64,000 bases of DNA from Flavobacterium sp. 5 (GCF_002813295.1 NZ_PHUE01000001.1:1860001-1924000); one strand, 5' to 3'. Counted from the stretch's first letter, positions 39,213 to 48,984 are shown. Notes: generated by a model not told the origin, from the letters alone. Numbers and translations: made by a program.

Positions 39213-40901
39213 ATGAAAAATTATGTAATTGGATTAGATTATGGCTCAGATTCTGTTCGTGCCGTATTGATAGACACTGAGAATGGACAGGAATTATCAT
39301 CTAGCGTTTGTAACTACAAGCGATGGGCGAATAAAGAATATTGTAATGCATCAATAAATCAGTTTCGTCAACATCCATTGGATCATATCGAAGGATTGGA
39401 AACTACTATAAAATATGTTGTAGAAAACAGTAAAATAGATCCTTCTCTTATCAGAAGTATTTGTATCGACACTACAGGTTCATCTCCAATACCAGTTGCT
39501 GCAGATGGAACTCCATTGGCATTGGTAAAAGGTTTTGAGCATAATCCAAATGCCATGATGGTTTTATGGAAAGATCATACTGCCATAAATGAAGCGAACG
39601 AAATCAACGAACTGGCAGCCAACTGGGGTGGAGAAGATTTTACAAAATATGAAGGAGGAATCTATTCATCAGAATGGTTTTGGGCAAAAATATTACATGT
39701 TGCCAGAGAAGATGAAGCTGTCAAAAATGCAGCTCATACTTGGATGGAACATTGCGATTTAATGACATATTTATTAATCGATAATAAAGATTTAAAAACT
39801 TTCAAAAGAAGCCGTTGTGCAGCGGGTCACAAAGCAATGTGGCACGAAGACTGGAACGGATTACCTCCAGTAGAATTTTTAGAAAAATTAGATCCGTATC
39901 TAGCTGCATTACGTGGCAACTTATATGAAGAAACCTATACTTCTGATTTAGTAGCAGGTAATTTAAACCAAGAATGGGCTACTCGATTAGGTCTTACTAC
40001 AGATACCGTTATCGCAGTAGGAACTTTTGATGCACATTCAGGAGCAGTTGGTGCAAAAATAGACGAACATACTTTGGTTCGTGTTATGGGAACCTCAACT
40101 TGTGATATTATTGTTGATACTAAAGAATCTATTGGAACAAAAACAGTTCGTGGAATTTGCGGACAAGTTGATGGTTCAGTAATTCCAGGCTATATCGGGT
40201 TAGAAGCTGGACAATCTGCTTTTGGCGATTTATTAGCTTGGTACAAAGAATTATTATTATGGCCAACTGAAAATTTAGTAACCAGTTCTACCCTATTGAC
40301 AGACGAACAAAAAGAACAGTTGAAAGCAGAAATCAGTGATAAATTAATCAAAGAATTAACTATTGAAGCAGAGAAAATTCCATTATCTGAAAGTATTCCA
40401 ATCGCTTTAGACTGGATTAACGGGCGACGAACTCCAGATGCTAATCAAGAACTTAAAAGTGCAATTTCAAACTTATCATTAGGAACAAAAGCACCTCATG
40501 TTTTCAAATCATTGGTAAATGCGATTTGTTTTGGTTCTAAAAAAATAGTAGATCGTTTTGAAGAAGAAGGAGTACGTATTGATACCGTAATTGGAATTGG
40601 TGGTGTAGCTCGTAAATCTCCATTCATCATGCAAACTTTGGCTAATGTATTGAACAAACCTATCAAAGTAGCTTTATCAGATCAAGCACCTGCTTTGGGA
40701 GCTGCTATATATGCAGCGGTTGCTGCTGGAATTTATCCAAATGTAATAGAAGCGAGTCAAAAAATGGGAAGCCCTTTTGAAAGTGAATATACACCACAAC
40801 TTGACAAAGTTGCCGCATACAACAAATTACTTTTAGCCTACGATCGATTAAGTGCTTATGCCGATCCATCAATAAAAAAACAACAACATGTCACAGTATA
40901 A
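39213..40901 (+). CDS. araB: L-ribulokinase
   Basis: 562 residues, normal for AraB. The FGGY-kinase N-terminal phosphate-binding motif is GLDYGSDSVRAVLID. CIDTTGSSPIPVAADGTPL is the ribulokinase-specific segment, GTFDAHSGAVGAK and VMGTSTCDIIV belong to the ATP-binding half, and GIGGVARKSPFIMQTLANVL is the C-terminal FGGY signature. It phosphorylates L-ribulose to L-ribulose 5-phosphate with ATP in the cytoplasm. It is the first gene of araB-araD-araA, directly behind the best AraR operator of the window, and its last 14 bases overlap the start of araD. Confidence 0.97.
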   Translation: MKNYVIGLDYGSDSVRAVLIDTENGQELSSSVCNYKRWANKEYCNASINQFRQHPLDHIEGLETTIKYVVENSKIDPSLIRSICIDTTGSSPIPVAADGTPLALVKGFEHNPNAMMVLWKDHTAINEANEINELAANWGGEDFTKYEGGIYSSEWFWAKILHVAREDEAVKNAAHTWMEHCDLMTYLLIDNKDLKTFKRSRCAAGHKAMWHEDWNGLPPVEFLEKLDPYLAALRGNLYEETYTSDLVAGNLNQEWATRLGLTTDTVIAVGTFDAHSGAVGAKIDEHTLVRVMGTSTCDIIVDTKESIGTKTVRGICGQVDGSVIPGYIGLEAGQSAFGDLLAWYKELLLWPTENLVTSSTLLTDEQKEQLKAEISDKLIKELTIEAEKIPLSESIPIALDWINGRRTPDANQELKSAISNLSLGTKAPHVFKSLVNAICFGSKKIVDRFEEEGVRIDTVIGIGGVARKSPFIMQTLANVLNKPIKVALSDQAPALGAAIYAAVAAGIYPNVIEASQKMGSPFESEYTPQLDKVAAYNKLLLAYDRLSAYADPSIKKQQHVTV

Positions 40902-41586
40902 AGATTTAAAACAGGAATGCTACGAAGCTAACATGCAATTGAACGCATTGAATTTGGTAGTGTATACTTTTGGAAACGTTAGTGCCGTTGATCGCGAAAA
41001 AGGAGTTTTCGCCATCAAACCAAGTGGTGTTCCATATGAAGACCTAAAACCTGAGGATATCGTAATTGTTGATTTTGATAACAACGTTATTGAAGGAAGC
41101 CTACGCCCTTCTTCAGATACAAAAACACATGCTTATTTATACAAAAACTGGCCAAATATTGGCGGTGTTGCACATACTCATGCCACTTATTCTGTGGCTT
41201 GGTCACAATCACAAAGAGACATTCCGATTTTTGGCACCACCCATGCCGACCACTTAACCTCAGATATCCCCTGCGCTGCCCCAATGGATGACAGCTTAAT
41301 CGAAGGAAACTACGAGCATAATACGGGTATCCAAATTTTGGATTGTTTCAATGAAAAAAAACTTTCTTATGAAGAAACAGAAATGATTTTGATTGGAAAT
41401 CACGGACCATTTGTCTGGGGAAAAAATGCAGCCAAAGCCGTTTACAACTCTAAAGTTCTTGAAGTTGTTGCTGAAATGGCCTATTTGACTTTGCAAATCA
41501 ATCCTAATGCTCCAAGATTGAAAGATTCTTTAATCAAAAAGCATTACCTACGCAAACACGGAAAAGATTCGTATTACGGACAGTAA
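40888..41586 (+). CDS. araD: L-ribulose-5-phosphate 4-epimerase
   Basis: 232 residues. It is a class II aldolase/epimerase fold with zinc-binding histidines in VAHTHATYSVAW and GNHGPFVWG. FAIKPSGVPYEDLKPEDIVIV, GSLRPSSDTKTH and FGTTHADH are AraD landmarks that separate it from fuculose aldolases. It converts L-ribulose 5-phosphate to D-xylulose 5-phosphate, the substrate of the transketolase at 20893. The ATG lies inside araB (14-base overlap), which points to translational coupling. araA follows after 48 bases. Confidence 0.96.
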   Translation: MSQYKDLKQECYEANMQLNALNLVVYTFGNVSAVDREKGVFAIKPSGVPYEDLKPEDIVIVDFDNNVIEGSLRPSSDTKTHAYLYKNWPNIGGVAHTHATYSVAWSQSQRDIPIFGTTHADHLTSDIPCAAPMDDSLIEGNYEHNTGIQILDCFNEKKLSYEETEMILIGNHGPFVWGKNAAKAVYNSKVLEVVAEMAYLTLQINPNAPRLKDSLIKKHYLRKHGKDSYYGQ

Positions 41587-41634
41587 TTTTAGAAAGCAGA
41601 AAAAAATTAAAAAAACATATAAACGATATAAACA

Positions 41635-43143
41635 ATGATAGATATATCTCAAAAAGAAGTTTGGTTTGTAGTAGGAAGCCAAGAATTATACGGACCAGAA
41701 ACATTATTAAAAGTAGCAGAACACGCTCAAATTATGGGAAAAGGATTTGATGAAGCTTCTCAAATTCCAGTAAAAGTGGTTACTAAAGACACTTTGAAAT
41801 CTCCTAAACAAGTATTGGATTTGTGCTTAGAAGCCAATTCAAACAAAAACTGTATTGGAATCATCACTTGGATGCACACTTTCTCTCCAGCGAAAATGTG
41901 GATTGGTGGTTTGAGTATTTTAAACAAACCATTATGTCACTTGCATACACAATACAATGCTGAAATTCCATGGGCAACTATTGATATGGATTTCATGAAC
42001 CTGAATCAATCTGCTCACGGAGACAGAGAATTTGGTTTTATGATGTCAAGAATGCGTAAAAAACGTAAAGTAATTGTTGGACACTGGCAAGAAGACCGCG
42101 TTTTAACTAAACTAGGAAACTGGACAAGAGTTGCTCTTGGTTGGAATGAATTGCAAAACTTAAAAGTAGCTCGTATTGGAGACAATATGCGTGAAGTAGC
42201 GGTTACTGAAGGAGATAAAGTAGAAGCGCAATTGCGTTTCGGAATGTCTGTCAATGGATATGATTCATCTGATGTAACTAAACATATTGAAAAAGTTACT
42301 GATAAACAATTGGCTGATTTATTAGCTGTTTATGAGTCAACTTATACTTTAACTCCATCACTTTTAGAAGGTGGTGCACAAAGATCTTCTTTGGTTGAGG
42401 CAGCAAAAATCGAATTAGGTTTGAGAGCTTTCATGGAAGAAGGTGGTTTTGGAGCATTCACAGATACTTTCGAAAATCTTGGTGCTTGGAAACAGCTTCC
42501 TGGAATCGCAACTCAACGTTTAATGGCTGACGGTTACGGTTTTGGTGGTGAAGGTGACTGGAAAACTGCTGCAATGGTTCGTGCTTTGAAAGTAATGAAT
42601 GTTGGTCTTGAAGGAGGAACTTCTTTCATGGAAGATTACACATATCACTTTACTCCACAAAAATCTTATGTTTTAGGATCACACATGTTGGAAATTTGTC
42701 CTTCTATTGCTGATGGAAAAGCTTCTTGTGAAGTACACCCATTAGGAATCGGTGGTAAAGAAGATCCAGCTCGTTTGGTATTTAATTCTCCTGCTGGTGA
42801 TGCTATTAATGTTTCATTAGTAGACATGGGAACTCGTTTTAGATTAATCGTAAACGAAGTGACTGCTGTAAAACCAATGGCTGATTTGCCAAAATTACCT
42901 GTTGCTCGCGTGCTGTGGGATTGTAAACCAAACTTAGATATCGCAGCTACGGCATGGATTCTTGCTGGTGGTGCTCATCATACTGTTTACAGTCAAGCGG
43001 TAACTACTGAATTTATGGAAGATTTTGCTGATATTGCTGGAATTGAATTATTAGTAATTGATACAAATACAACTATCCGTAACTTCAAAGATACTATCAA
43101 TGCAAATGAAGCTTATTTCCATTTGTTTCAAACTAGGCTTTAA
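41635..43143 (+). CDS. araA: L-arabinose isomerase
   Basis: 502 residues, standard AraA length. [16 protein letters not shown] at the N-terminus is diagnostic. The manganese and active-site residues expected in AraA are visible in [45 protein letters not shown] and [12 protein letters not shown]. It interconverts L-arabinose and L-ribulose in the cytoplasm, the first catabolic step. It is third in the araB-araD-araA order. A hairpin-rich spacer of about 336 bases separates it from the lipoprotein mutarotase, which may be only partly co-transcribed. Confidence 0.97.
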   Translation: MIDISQKEVWFVVGSQELYGPETLLKVAEHAQIMGKGFDEASQIPVKVVTKDTLKSPKQVLDLCLEANSNKNCIGIITWMHTFSPAKMWIGGLSILNKPLCHLHTQYNAEIPWATIDMDFMNLNQSAHGDREFGFMMSRMRKKRKVIVGHWQEDRVLTKLGNWTRVALGWNELQNLKVARIGDNMREVAVTEGDKVEAQLRFGMSVNGYDSSDVTKHIEKVTDKQLADLLAVYESTYTLTPSLLEGGAQRSSLVEAAKIELGLRAFMEEGGFGAFTDTFENLGAWKQLPGIATQRLMADGYGFGGEGDWKTAAMVRALKVMNVGLEGGTSFMEDYTYHFTPQKSYVLGSHMLEICPSIADGKASCEVHPLGIGGKEDPARLVFNSPAGDAINVSLVDMGTRFRLIVNEVTAVKPMADLPKLPVARVLWDCKPNLDIAATAWILAGGAHHTVYSQAVTTEFMEDFADIAGIELLVIDTNTTIRNFKDTINANEAYFHLFQTRL

Positions 43144-43479
43144 TTAGCGTTGGCTAACTAAAAATCAATTTCACGCAGATTCTGTTGATTTGGCAGATTA
43201 AATAAAAAAATCTACAGTATTTGCGTGAAAATATAAATTTGTAAATTAGTACGCGTCCGAGTGGGGGATTACTTCACTATAATAATATTTTCATAGGAGT
43301 ACAGTGAAATTAGTCTATAGTTGAGCTTTTTTTATTTGTTTCGTTGGCAAATCGAGAACAAATAAAAAAGTGTAAACAAAAAGCCCCACCCATAGGTGAA
43401 CACCCAAAATAGTTTTGGCAGATTGATGCAGTAAATTGAAATGTTTTTTGTTTAAGAGATTAACCCAAAAAAAAGATAT
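43144..43479 (+). other. araA-galM spacer with several hairpins
   Basis: No gene. Structures seen are a long imperfect hairpin with TTTCACGCA/TGCGTGAAA at its base (43169-43230), and a perfect 13-base inverted repeat TTTTTTATTTGTT/AACAAATAAAAAA (43328-43340, 43357-43369) that would act as a terminator in either direction. No AraR-type palindrome or perfect TAnnTTTG box was found, so the next gene may rely on read-through or an atypical promoter. Confidence 0.6.
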
Positions 43480-44667
43480 ATGAATTTAGTAAAACGTTGT
43501 ATTTATGGAGTATCCATTTTAAGTTTAGCAAGTATGAATGTACAGTGCAAAGGAGAGAAAAAAGAGGAAGCAGCTGGAACTGTTTTAGAAGCTAATGCTA
43601 CAGACTCTGTATCGATAGCAAAAAAAGAATATGGTAAAACCGAAAAAGGGGACCAAATTGACCAATATACCTTGAAAAATCATAAAGGTATGGAAGTAAA
43701 CATTATCACTTATGGTGGTATTATTTCTTCTCTTAAAGTGCCTAATAAAGCTGGTAAATCGGAAGAAGTGGTTATTGGTTTTAATTCATTGGAACAATAT
43801 GAAAAGCCTAATCCCTATTTTGGTGCATTGATTGGAAGATATGGTAACCGTATTGCTAAGGGTAAATTTACTTTGGACGGAAAACAATACACGTTAGCTA
43901 TCAACAATGATCCGAATGCTTTGCATGGAGGACCAGAAGGATTCCATAGAGTAATTTGGACTGCGGAAGAAGTAAAAGGTGGTGACACCGCTACATTGAA
44001 ACTGAAATACGTAGCCAAAGACATGGAAGAAGGATATCCTGGAAACCTGACCGTTTTTGTTACATATACTTTAAACAAAGACAATGCATTAGATGTGACT
44101 TATGAAGCTACTACGGATAAGAAAACAGTTGTGAACTTAACTCAACATTCGTATTTCAATTTATCATCTGATTTTACAAAACCAATTTTAGATGATGAAA
44201 TCACTATTGATGCTGATAAATTGGTTCCTGTAGATGCTACGCTTATTCCAACTGGAGAATTGACAGATGTAACCAATACACCATTTGATTTTAGAAAACC
44301 TAAAGTAGTTGGAAAAGAAATTAATGCTAATGACGACCAATTGAAAAAAGGATTGGGTTACGACCATTGCTGGGTTTTGAACAATCAAAACAAAGGAATG
44401 CGTTTTGCTGCTTCAGCGTACAATCCAACAAGCGGAAGATTATTGGAAGTATATACCGATCAACCTGGTATTCAATTTTATTCAGGTAACTTCCTTGATG
44501 GAACTTTACCAATGAGAAATGGCGGAACATACGCTCACAGAACTGGTCTTTGTCTTGAAACACAACATTACCCAGATTCACCAAATCAAAAAGATTTCCC
44601 TACGACTGTTTTAAGTCCAGGAGAAAATTATAAAACAAAAACTACTTTTAAATTTTCAGTTAAGTAG
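43480..44667 (+). CDS. galM: Aldose 1-epimerase, exported lipoprotein
   Basis: 395 residues. The N-terminus ends in a lipobox-like MNVQC (Cys 23) followed by KGEKKEE and a low-complexity linker to about residue 50, so it is membrane-anchored outside the cytoplasm. The mutarotase fold follows: NIITYGGIISSLKVP, GRYGNRIAKGKFTL, NALHGGPEGFH, VVNLTQHSYFNLS, the catalytic-type region CWVLN, YTDQPGIQFYSGNFLDG and the C-terminal GLCLETQHYPDSPN. It speeds anomer interconversion of sugars released in the periplasm, likely arabinose or galactose. It differs from the cytoplasmic mutarotase at the left edge. It is last in the araBDA cluster and ends in a strong terminator. Confidence 0.94.
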   Translation: MNLVKRCIYGVSILSLASMNVQCKGEKKEEAAGTVLEANATDSVSIAKKEYGKTEKGDQIDQYTLKNHKGMEVNIITYGGIISSLKVPNKAGKSEEVVIGFNSLEQYEKPNPYFGALIGRYGNRIAKGKFTLDGKQYTLAINNDPNALHGGPEGFHRVIWTAEEVKGGDTATLKLKYVAKDMEEGYPGNLTVFVTYTLNKDNALDVTYEATTDKKTVVNLTQHSYFNLSSDFTKPILDDEITIDADKLVPVDATLIPTGELTDVTNTPFDFRKPKVVGKEINANDDQLKKGLGYDHCWVLNNQNKGMRFAASAYNPTSGRLLEVYTDQPGIQFYSGNFLDGTLPMRNGGTYAHRTGLCLETQHYPDSPNQKDFPTTVLSPGENYKTKTTFKFSVK

Positions 44668-44754
44668 TTTAAAAAATATACTAGTTATTTATATAAAATT
44701 TGGTTATTAGTTAGGATATCTAGTTTAAAGACTGACTTATGTTGGTTTTAAGTT

Positions 44755-44787
44755 CCTCGGGAGGTTTGTACTTCTCGAGGTTTTTTT
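44755..44787 (+). terminator. Terminator ending the arabinose cluster
   Basis: The 10-pair stem CCTCGGGAGG/CTTCTCGAGG includes two G-U pairs, has a 6-base loop, and is followed by seven T. Confidence 0.9.
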
Positions 44788-44961
44788 GTTTTTAAACTAT
44801 GTAACAAAACCGTTCACCAACTGCAATAATTTTATTAACTCTTAAAAAAAGCATTATTGATAAAATGGAACTATCATTATTTTTATTAACTATTTGTTAA
44901 TTTTTAAGAACATTTATAATAAATAGTTATTTATATTAGCCTTTAAATAAAAATCTAAAAA

Positions 44962-46551
44962 ATGGGTGCTGAGCAAATTAAATTAGAAGTATTATCTAAT
45001 GACGGAGAATCAAAAGGAAAAACAACTAGAGAGAAAGTAAAAAATACTTGTACTGAAGAATTATTTTTAGGAATTTGTTCACCAATAGGCTCCATGAAAG
45101 ATGAGGTTATCAAATCATTAACTAAAATTCTTAAAGATACGTATGGCTATAAAGTTGAAATTTTAAAATTGAGTGATCATATAGATACCTATAAAATAAA
45201 CAATTATCAATCAATTGAAGAGAAAACAAAACAATTCTCTGATTTAATGTATAAAATAAACGAAGGCAATGCTATTAGAAAGCGTTATAATAATAATTCA
45301 GTTTTGGTAGAACTTGCCATTAGGGACATTTATAACAGTCGTGCTGATGAAGTAACCAACATAGCTGATGATCCCACATTTTTACCAAAAGCTGAGGATT
45401 TTAAAAGTAGAAGAACATGTTTTATATTTAATTCAATAAAAAACAAAGAAGAATTATTACTACTTCGACAAATTTATACTGATAATTTTTACCAATTTAG
45501 TGTATTTTCTCCTCAAAAAGAACGTGAAGATAATCTAGCAAATAAAAATTTAGCAAAAGATGAAATCAAAAACATAATTGACATTGATGAATATGATAAT
45601 AATATTAACGGGCAAAATGTAAGAGGCACATTTACTGATGGTGATTTTTTCTTAAGAGTTTCTGAGAAAAATATCGATAAGTTAGATGATAAAATTAAAA
45701 GATATTTACATTTAATTTTTGAAAGTTCTATAGTTACTCCCACTGCTGAAGAAACGGCAATGTATGCCGCTAAATCTGCTTCAGGTAATTCAGCATGTTT
45801 ATCAAGACAGGTAGGCGCTGCGATAACAAGTAAAAAAGGTAATCTCTTATCAACAGGATGGAATGATGTTCCTAAATTTGGAGGCAACCTATACCGTGAA
45901 GGAGACAAATTTGATTTTAGATGTAACAAAACTGGCAATTGTAGTAATGATGAACAAAAAGATTTATTAGTGCAAAGTATAATAGAAACACTACAGGAAG
46001 ATTCTGAATTAAAAACAATTTTTTTTAATGACGAAGGTTACACAGATATGAAAAAAATTAGTACTTTTAATTCAAAATTAAGAAATTCAAAGATTAAAGA
46101 CCTAATTGAGTTTTCTAGGTCAGTCCATGCTGAAATGCATGCAATTATATCAGGAAGTCAGATTTCAGGAGAAAAAATGATTAATGGTAAGTTATTTAGC
46201 ACGACATATCCTTGTCATAATTGCGCTAGGCATATTATTGTTGCAGGTATTAAGGAAGTTTATTACATTGAACCTTATAAAAAGAGTTTAGGAATAACTT
46301 TACATGATGATGCAATCACAGAAGATGAAACTAGTACAGACAAAGTTAGGATATTAATTTTTGATGGAGTTGCTCCTCGTAAGTATTTGACTTTTTTCAC
46401 TAACTTTGCGGAGAGAAAACAGAATGGTAAAATTATTCTTAAAGATTTTAAGAACATCAAACCAAAGATAGCAAAATCCTTACAGGCTTTGTCAACACTA
46501 GAAACCCAAGCAATACATTCTCTAAAAGAGTGCGGATTATTAAACGAATAA
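44962..46551 (+). CDS. Two-domain deoxycytidylate-deaminase-family protein, antiphage dCTP-deaminase-like
   Basis: 529 residues. The C-terminal half is a zinc cytidine/deoxycytidylate deaminase: catalytic HAE at 389-391 (SVHAEMHAI) and zinc cysteines 418 and 421 (YPCHNCARH). About 250 residues precede it and resemble a nucleotide-kinase/P-loop-like fold (LFLGICSPIGSMKDEVIKSL, then ELAIRDIYNSRAD and FIFNSIKNKEELLLLRQIY). The loop at 37-45 lacks the canonical GKS/T Lys. This layout matches the antiphage dCTP deaminases (including AvcD) that deplete dCTP during infection. Plain ComEB-type dCMP deaminases are about 150 residues, so a salvage role is less likely. It is not related to the arabinose genes and sits beside tRNA-Leu. 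Defence function is inference from family. Confidence 0.82.
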   Translation: MGAEQIKLEVLSNDGESKGKTTREKVKNTCTEELFLGICSPIGSMKDEVIKSLTKILKDTYGYKVEILKLSDHIDTYKINNYQSIEEKTKQFSDLMYKINEGNAIRKRYNNNSVLVELAIRDIYNSRADEVTNIADDPTFLPKAEDFKSRRTCFIFNSIKNKEELLLLRQIYTDNFYQFSVFSPQKEREDNLANKNLAKDEIKNIIDIDEYDNNINGQNVRGTFTDGDFFLRVSEKNIDKLDDKIKRYLHLIFESSIVTPTAEETAMYAAKSASGNSACLSRQVGAAITSKKGNLLSTGWNDVPKFGGNLYREGDKFDFRCNKTGNCSNDEQKDLLVQSIIETLQEDSELKTIFFNDEGYTDMKKISTFNSKLRNSKIKDLIEFSRSVHAEMHAIISGSQISGEKMINGKLFSTTYPCHNCARHIIVAGIKEVYYIEPYKKSLGITLHDDAITEDETSTDKVRILIFDGVAPRKYLTFFTNFAERKQNGKIILKDFKNIKPKIAKSLQALSTLETQAIHSLKECGLLNE

Positions 46552-46553
46552 AT

Positions 46554-46754
46554 ATGGAAAAAGACAAAAAAACCCAAATTTCAGAAACCATTCAAATGTC
46601 TTTAGAATTTTCGAATAAGCCAATAATAAAACAAAATCCTAGCCAAACTTCACCAGAAAATTCTAAAATTATCTCTTTGTCTGATTATAAGATTCAGGAC
46701 AAAGGAAAAACAGATTATACTAATTTAGTTTTAAAATTTACTAAATCATTCTAA
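46554..46754 (+). CDS. Small uncharacterised protein behind the deaminase
   Basis: 66 residues from ATG at 46554, two bases after the deaminase stop; a longer in-frame reading from 46530 would overlap that gene and is not preferred. The protein is polar and Lys/Ser-rich (MEKDKKTQISETIQMSLEF to DYTNLVLKFTKSF) with no transmembrane segment or motif that I know. The tight spacing and the terminator just after it make it a likely co-transcribed partner. Its role is unknown; it could be an accessory or immunity-type factor, or a non-functional reading frame. Confidence 0.6.
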   Translation: MEKDKKTQISETIQMSLEFSNKPIIKQNPSQTSPENSKIISLSDYKIQDKGKTDYTNLVLKFTKSF

Positions 46755-46758
46755 CAGA

Positions 46759-46787
46759 AACACCTCAAAAGAGGTGTTTTTTTTTAT
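46759..46787 (+). terminator. Terminator of the deaminase unit
   Basis: AACACCTC/GAGGTGTT (46759-46766, 46771-46778) has a 4-A loop, followed by a run of T. It begins 4 bases after the small ORF's stop codon. Confidence 0.93.
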
Positions 46788-47022
46788 CTGATTAGCAATC
46801 TTTTTCGTTTGTTTGCAATCTTTGCACTTAGCAAAAAAGAGCCTGAAATCGAAAAGTAATCTACACTAACAGAGCGAGTTTACAATACGTTCCTTCAACA
46901 ATATAATAAAATGTAAATTATAGCCCTAAAAAATAGCTTCCAATGAAATTTTTTGTTTGCCAAGAAAATCTAAGTTATCTCCTTTAGACTTGTTTTTTTA
47001 TGAAAATCCATTTAAAACCAAA
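46788..47022. other. Intergenic stretch, nothing recognised
   Basis: It lies between the deaminase-unit terminator and the tRNA-Leu terminator. It is AT-rich, with no ORF, repeat or RNA that I can support. Confidence 0.6.
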
Positions 47023-47048
47023 AAAACCTCTTCTTTCGAAGAGGTTTT
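47023..47048 (-). terminator. Terminator of the tRNA-Leu transcript
   Basis: AACCTCTTC/GAAGAGGTT (47025-47033, 47038-47046) has a 4-base loop. On the minus strand it begins a few bases past the tRNA 3' end and is followed by a T run. Confidence 0.88.
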
Positions 47049-47050
47049 TG

Positions 47051-47130
47051 TACCCGGAGCCGGAGTCGAACCGGCACGGTTTCCCACAGGTGTTTGAGAC
47101 CAGCGCGTCTACCAATTCCGCCATCCGGGC
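47051..47130 (-). tRNA. tRNA-Leu (anticodon CAA)
   Basis: The reverse complement begins GCCCGGATGGCGGAATTGG and ends CCGGCTCCGGGTA, forming a 7-pair acceptor stem (first pair G-U). A D-arm with GGTAGACGC and a T-arm GCCGG-TTCGACT-CCGGC are present. The anticodon loop is CTCAAAC, giving CAA, which reads the Leu codon UUG. CCA is not encoded. The anticodon stem CTGGT/ACCTG contains a T-T mismatch at the second pair, which is unusual. Variable arm is short for Leu but present. Confidence 0.93.
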
Positions 47131-47289
47131 TTAGCAGACATGAAATGACGACAGTCATTCCAACGCAATAAAGAGATAAAATGTATTAACAATTATCTTT
47201 TCCTTTAACACGGTGCAAATGTAAAAAATTTTTTTAAACATTCTAATAAAAATACTTAAATTTTTCCTTTCAGAGTTGAATTAATTTTA

Positions 47290-47297
47290 TAAATTTG
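47290..47297 (+). promoter_or_regulatory. Probable -7 box of prs
   Basis: TAAATTTG matches TAnnTTTG and is followed by a leader of about 45 bases to the prs ATG. The -33 element is not clear. Confidence 0.6.
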
Positions 47298-47346
47298 CAC
47301 CTCGTTAAAAACGATATACACAACTAACTACAAAACAACAAATTAA

Positions 47347-48288
47347 ATGTCACACCTAGAACCAGAAGCTAAAATTTTTGCTTGTTCAAAAAGTGAATAT
47401 CTTGCAGAGAAAATTGCAAAAGAATACGGTATACCATTGGGTAAAGTAACAATGTCTACTTATAGTGACGGCGAATTTCAGCCATCTTACGAGGAGTCTA
47501 TCAGAGGGTTACGCGTATTTATAGTATGCTCTACTTTTCCAACTGCAGATAATTTAATGGAATTATTATTAATGATTGATGCAGCAAAACGTGCATCAGC
47601 AAGACATATTACTGCTGTAATACCTTACTTTGGTTGGGCAAGACAAGACAGAAAAGACAAACCAAGAGTTCCGATTGGAGCCAAACTTGTAGCTAATTTA
47701 TTAGATGCAGCTGGGGCAACTCGAATCATGACAATGGATTTACACGCAGATCAAATACAAGGATTCTTCGAGAAACCAGTAGATCATCTTTTTGCATCGA
47801 CTATCTTTTTACCATATGTAGAAAGCCTTGCTCTAGATAATTTAATGATTGCGTCACCAGATATGGGAGGATCGAAAAGAGCTTATGCTTATTCAAAATT
47901 CTTAAATTCTGAAGTAGTTATCTGTTACAAACAAAGAAAAGCGGCCAATGTTATCGAAACTATGGAGCTTATCGGAGAAGTTAAAGGTAAAAATGTAATC
48001 TTAGTAGATGACATGATTGACACAGGAGGAACTTTAGCGAAAGCTGCCGATTTAATGATCGAAAAAGGAGCCTTAAGCGTAAGAGCAATTTGTACACACG
48101 CCATTTTATCTGGTGGCGCTTACGAAAAAATAGAAAATTCAAAATTGTTGGAACTAATCGTAACCGATTCTATTCCGTTAAAAAAACAATCAAATAAAAT
48201 AAGAGTAGTGAGTTGTGCACCTCTTTTTGCTGAAGTAATGCACATGGTACACCACAACAATTCAATTAGCGGAAAGTTTTTAATGTAG
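47347..48288 (+). CDS. prs: Ribose-phosphate pyrophosphokinase (PRPP synthetase)
   Basis: 313 residues, standard length. TYSDGEFQPSYEESIRG near the N-terminus binds ATP. MTMDLHADQIQGFF and ASPDMGGSKRAYAYSKFL follow, and ILVDDMIDTGGTLAKAADLM is the PRPP-binding loop near residue 220. It makes PRPP from ribose 5-phosphate and ATP for purine, pyrimidine, NAD and histidine synthesis in the cytoplasm. It is followed after 65 bases by rplY, a pairing common in Bacteroidetes, so the two may form an operon. Confidence 0.97.
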   Translation: MSHLEPEAKIFACSKSEYLAEKIAKEYGIPLGKVTMSTYSDGEFQPSYEESIRGLRVFIVCSTFPTADNLMELLLMIDAAKRASARHITAVIPYFGWARQDRKDKPRVPIGAKLVANLLDAAGATRIMTMDLHADQIQGFFEKPVDHLFASTIFLPYVESLALDNLMIASPDMGGSKRAYAYSKFLNSEVVICYKQRKAANVIETMELIGEVKGKNVILVDDMIDTGGTLAKAADLMIEKGALSVRAICTHAILSGGAYEKIENSKLLELIVTDSIPLKKQSNKIRVVSCAPLFAEVMHMVHHNNSISGKFLM

Positions 48289-48353
48289 TTCATACTTAAA
48301 AACAAAAGCTAATTTAAACAAGAGTTTAATTAATAACTATATAAATTTTTACA

Positions 48354-48962
48354 ATGAAATCGATTACAATTAAAGGATCAGAAAGAGAAAGCGTGGGCAA
48401 AGTAGCTACTAAAGCCTTACGTAATGCTGGATTGGTTCCTTGCGTATTATACGGAGGAAGTCAAGCAGTTCATTTTTCAGCGGAAGTTATAGCTTTCAAG
48501 AACTTGGTTTACACTCCAAACGCGCACACAGTTGTGATTGAGCTTGCGAATGGTAAATCATTCAACGCTGTTTTACAAGATATCCAGGTTCACCCGGTAT
48601 CTGACAAAATTTTACATATTGACTTCTTTCAAATCCATGATGACAAAGAGATCACTATTGAAGTTCCAGTAAAAATCGTTGGTAACTCTAAAGGAGTTAT
48701 GGCAGGTGGAGATTTACGTCTTAACAACCGTAAATTAAAAGTAAGAGCTTTACCAAAAAATCTTCCAGATTTCGTTGAAGCTGACATTACTCCATTAGAC
48801 ATGGGTAACAAATTATACGTTACTAAAGTACCTGCTGAAAACTTCAAAATCATGCACCCAGACAATACAGTAATTTGTCAAGTGAAGATTTCTCGTGCTG
48901 CTATGAAAGCGGCTCAAGAAGCAGCAAAAGCAGCAAAAGCTCCTGCAAAAAAGAAAAAATAA
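48354..48962 (+). CDS. rplY: 50S ribosomal protein L25 / Ctc family
   Basis: 202 residues, the long two-domain TL5/Ctc form. The N-terminal L25 beta-barrel binds 5S rRNA ([25 protein letters not shown] with [18 protein letters not shown]-like [15 protein letters not shown]). The C-terminal TL5 domain spans about 95-185 ([35 protein letters not shown]). It ends in an Ala/Lys tail [13 protein letters not shown]. It stabilises the central protuberance of the large ribosomal subunit. It lies downstream of prs and ends in a strong terminator. Confidence 0.96.
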   Translation: MKSITIKGSERESVGKVATKALRNAGLVPCVLYGGSQAVHFSAEVIAFKNLVYTPNAHTVVIELANGKSFNAVLQDIQVHPVSDKILHIDFFQIHDDKEITIEVPVKIVGNSKGVMAGGDLRLNNRKLKVRALPKNLPDFVEADITPLDMGNKLYVTKVPAENFKIMHPDNTVICQVKISRAAMKAAQEAAKAAKAPAKKKK

Positions 48963-48984
48963 TACTTTTTCAATCTATATCAAA

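Noticed and set aside
43363..43385. AAGTGT near the lipoprotein mutarotase as an AraR site
   Set aside because: The partner half-site seven bases on is not ACA[C/T]TT; it is only the end of a hairpin arm.
45513..45938. 141-codon antisense reading frame in the deaminase gene
   Set aside because: It is the shadow of the highly conserved deaminase frame with no promoter or family match.
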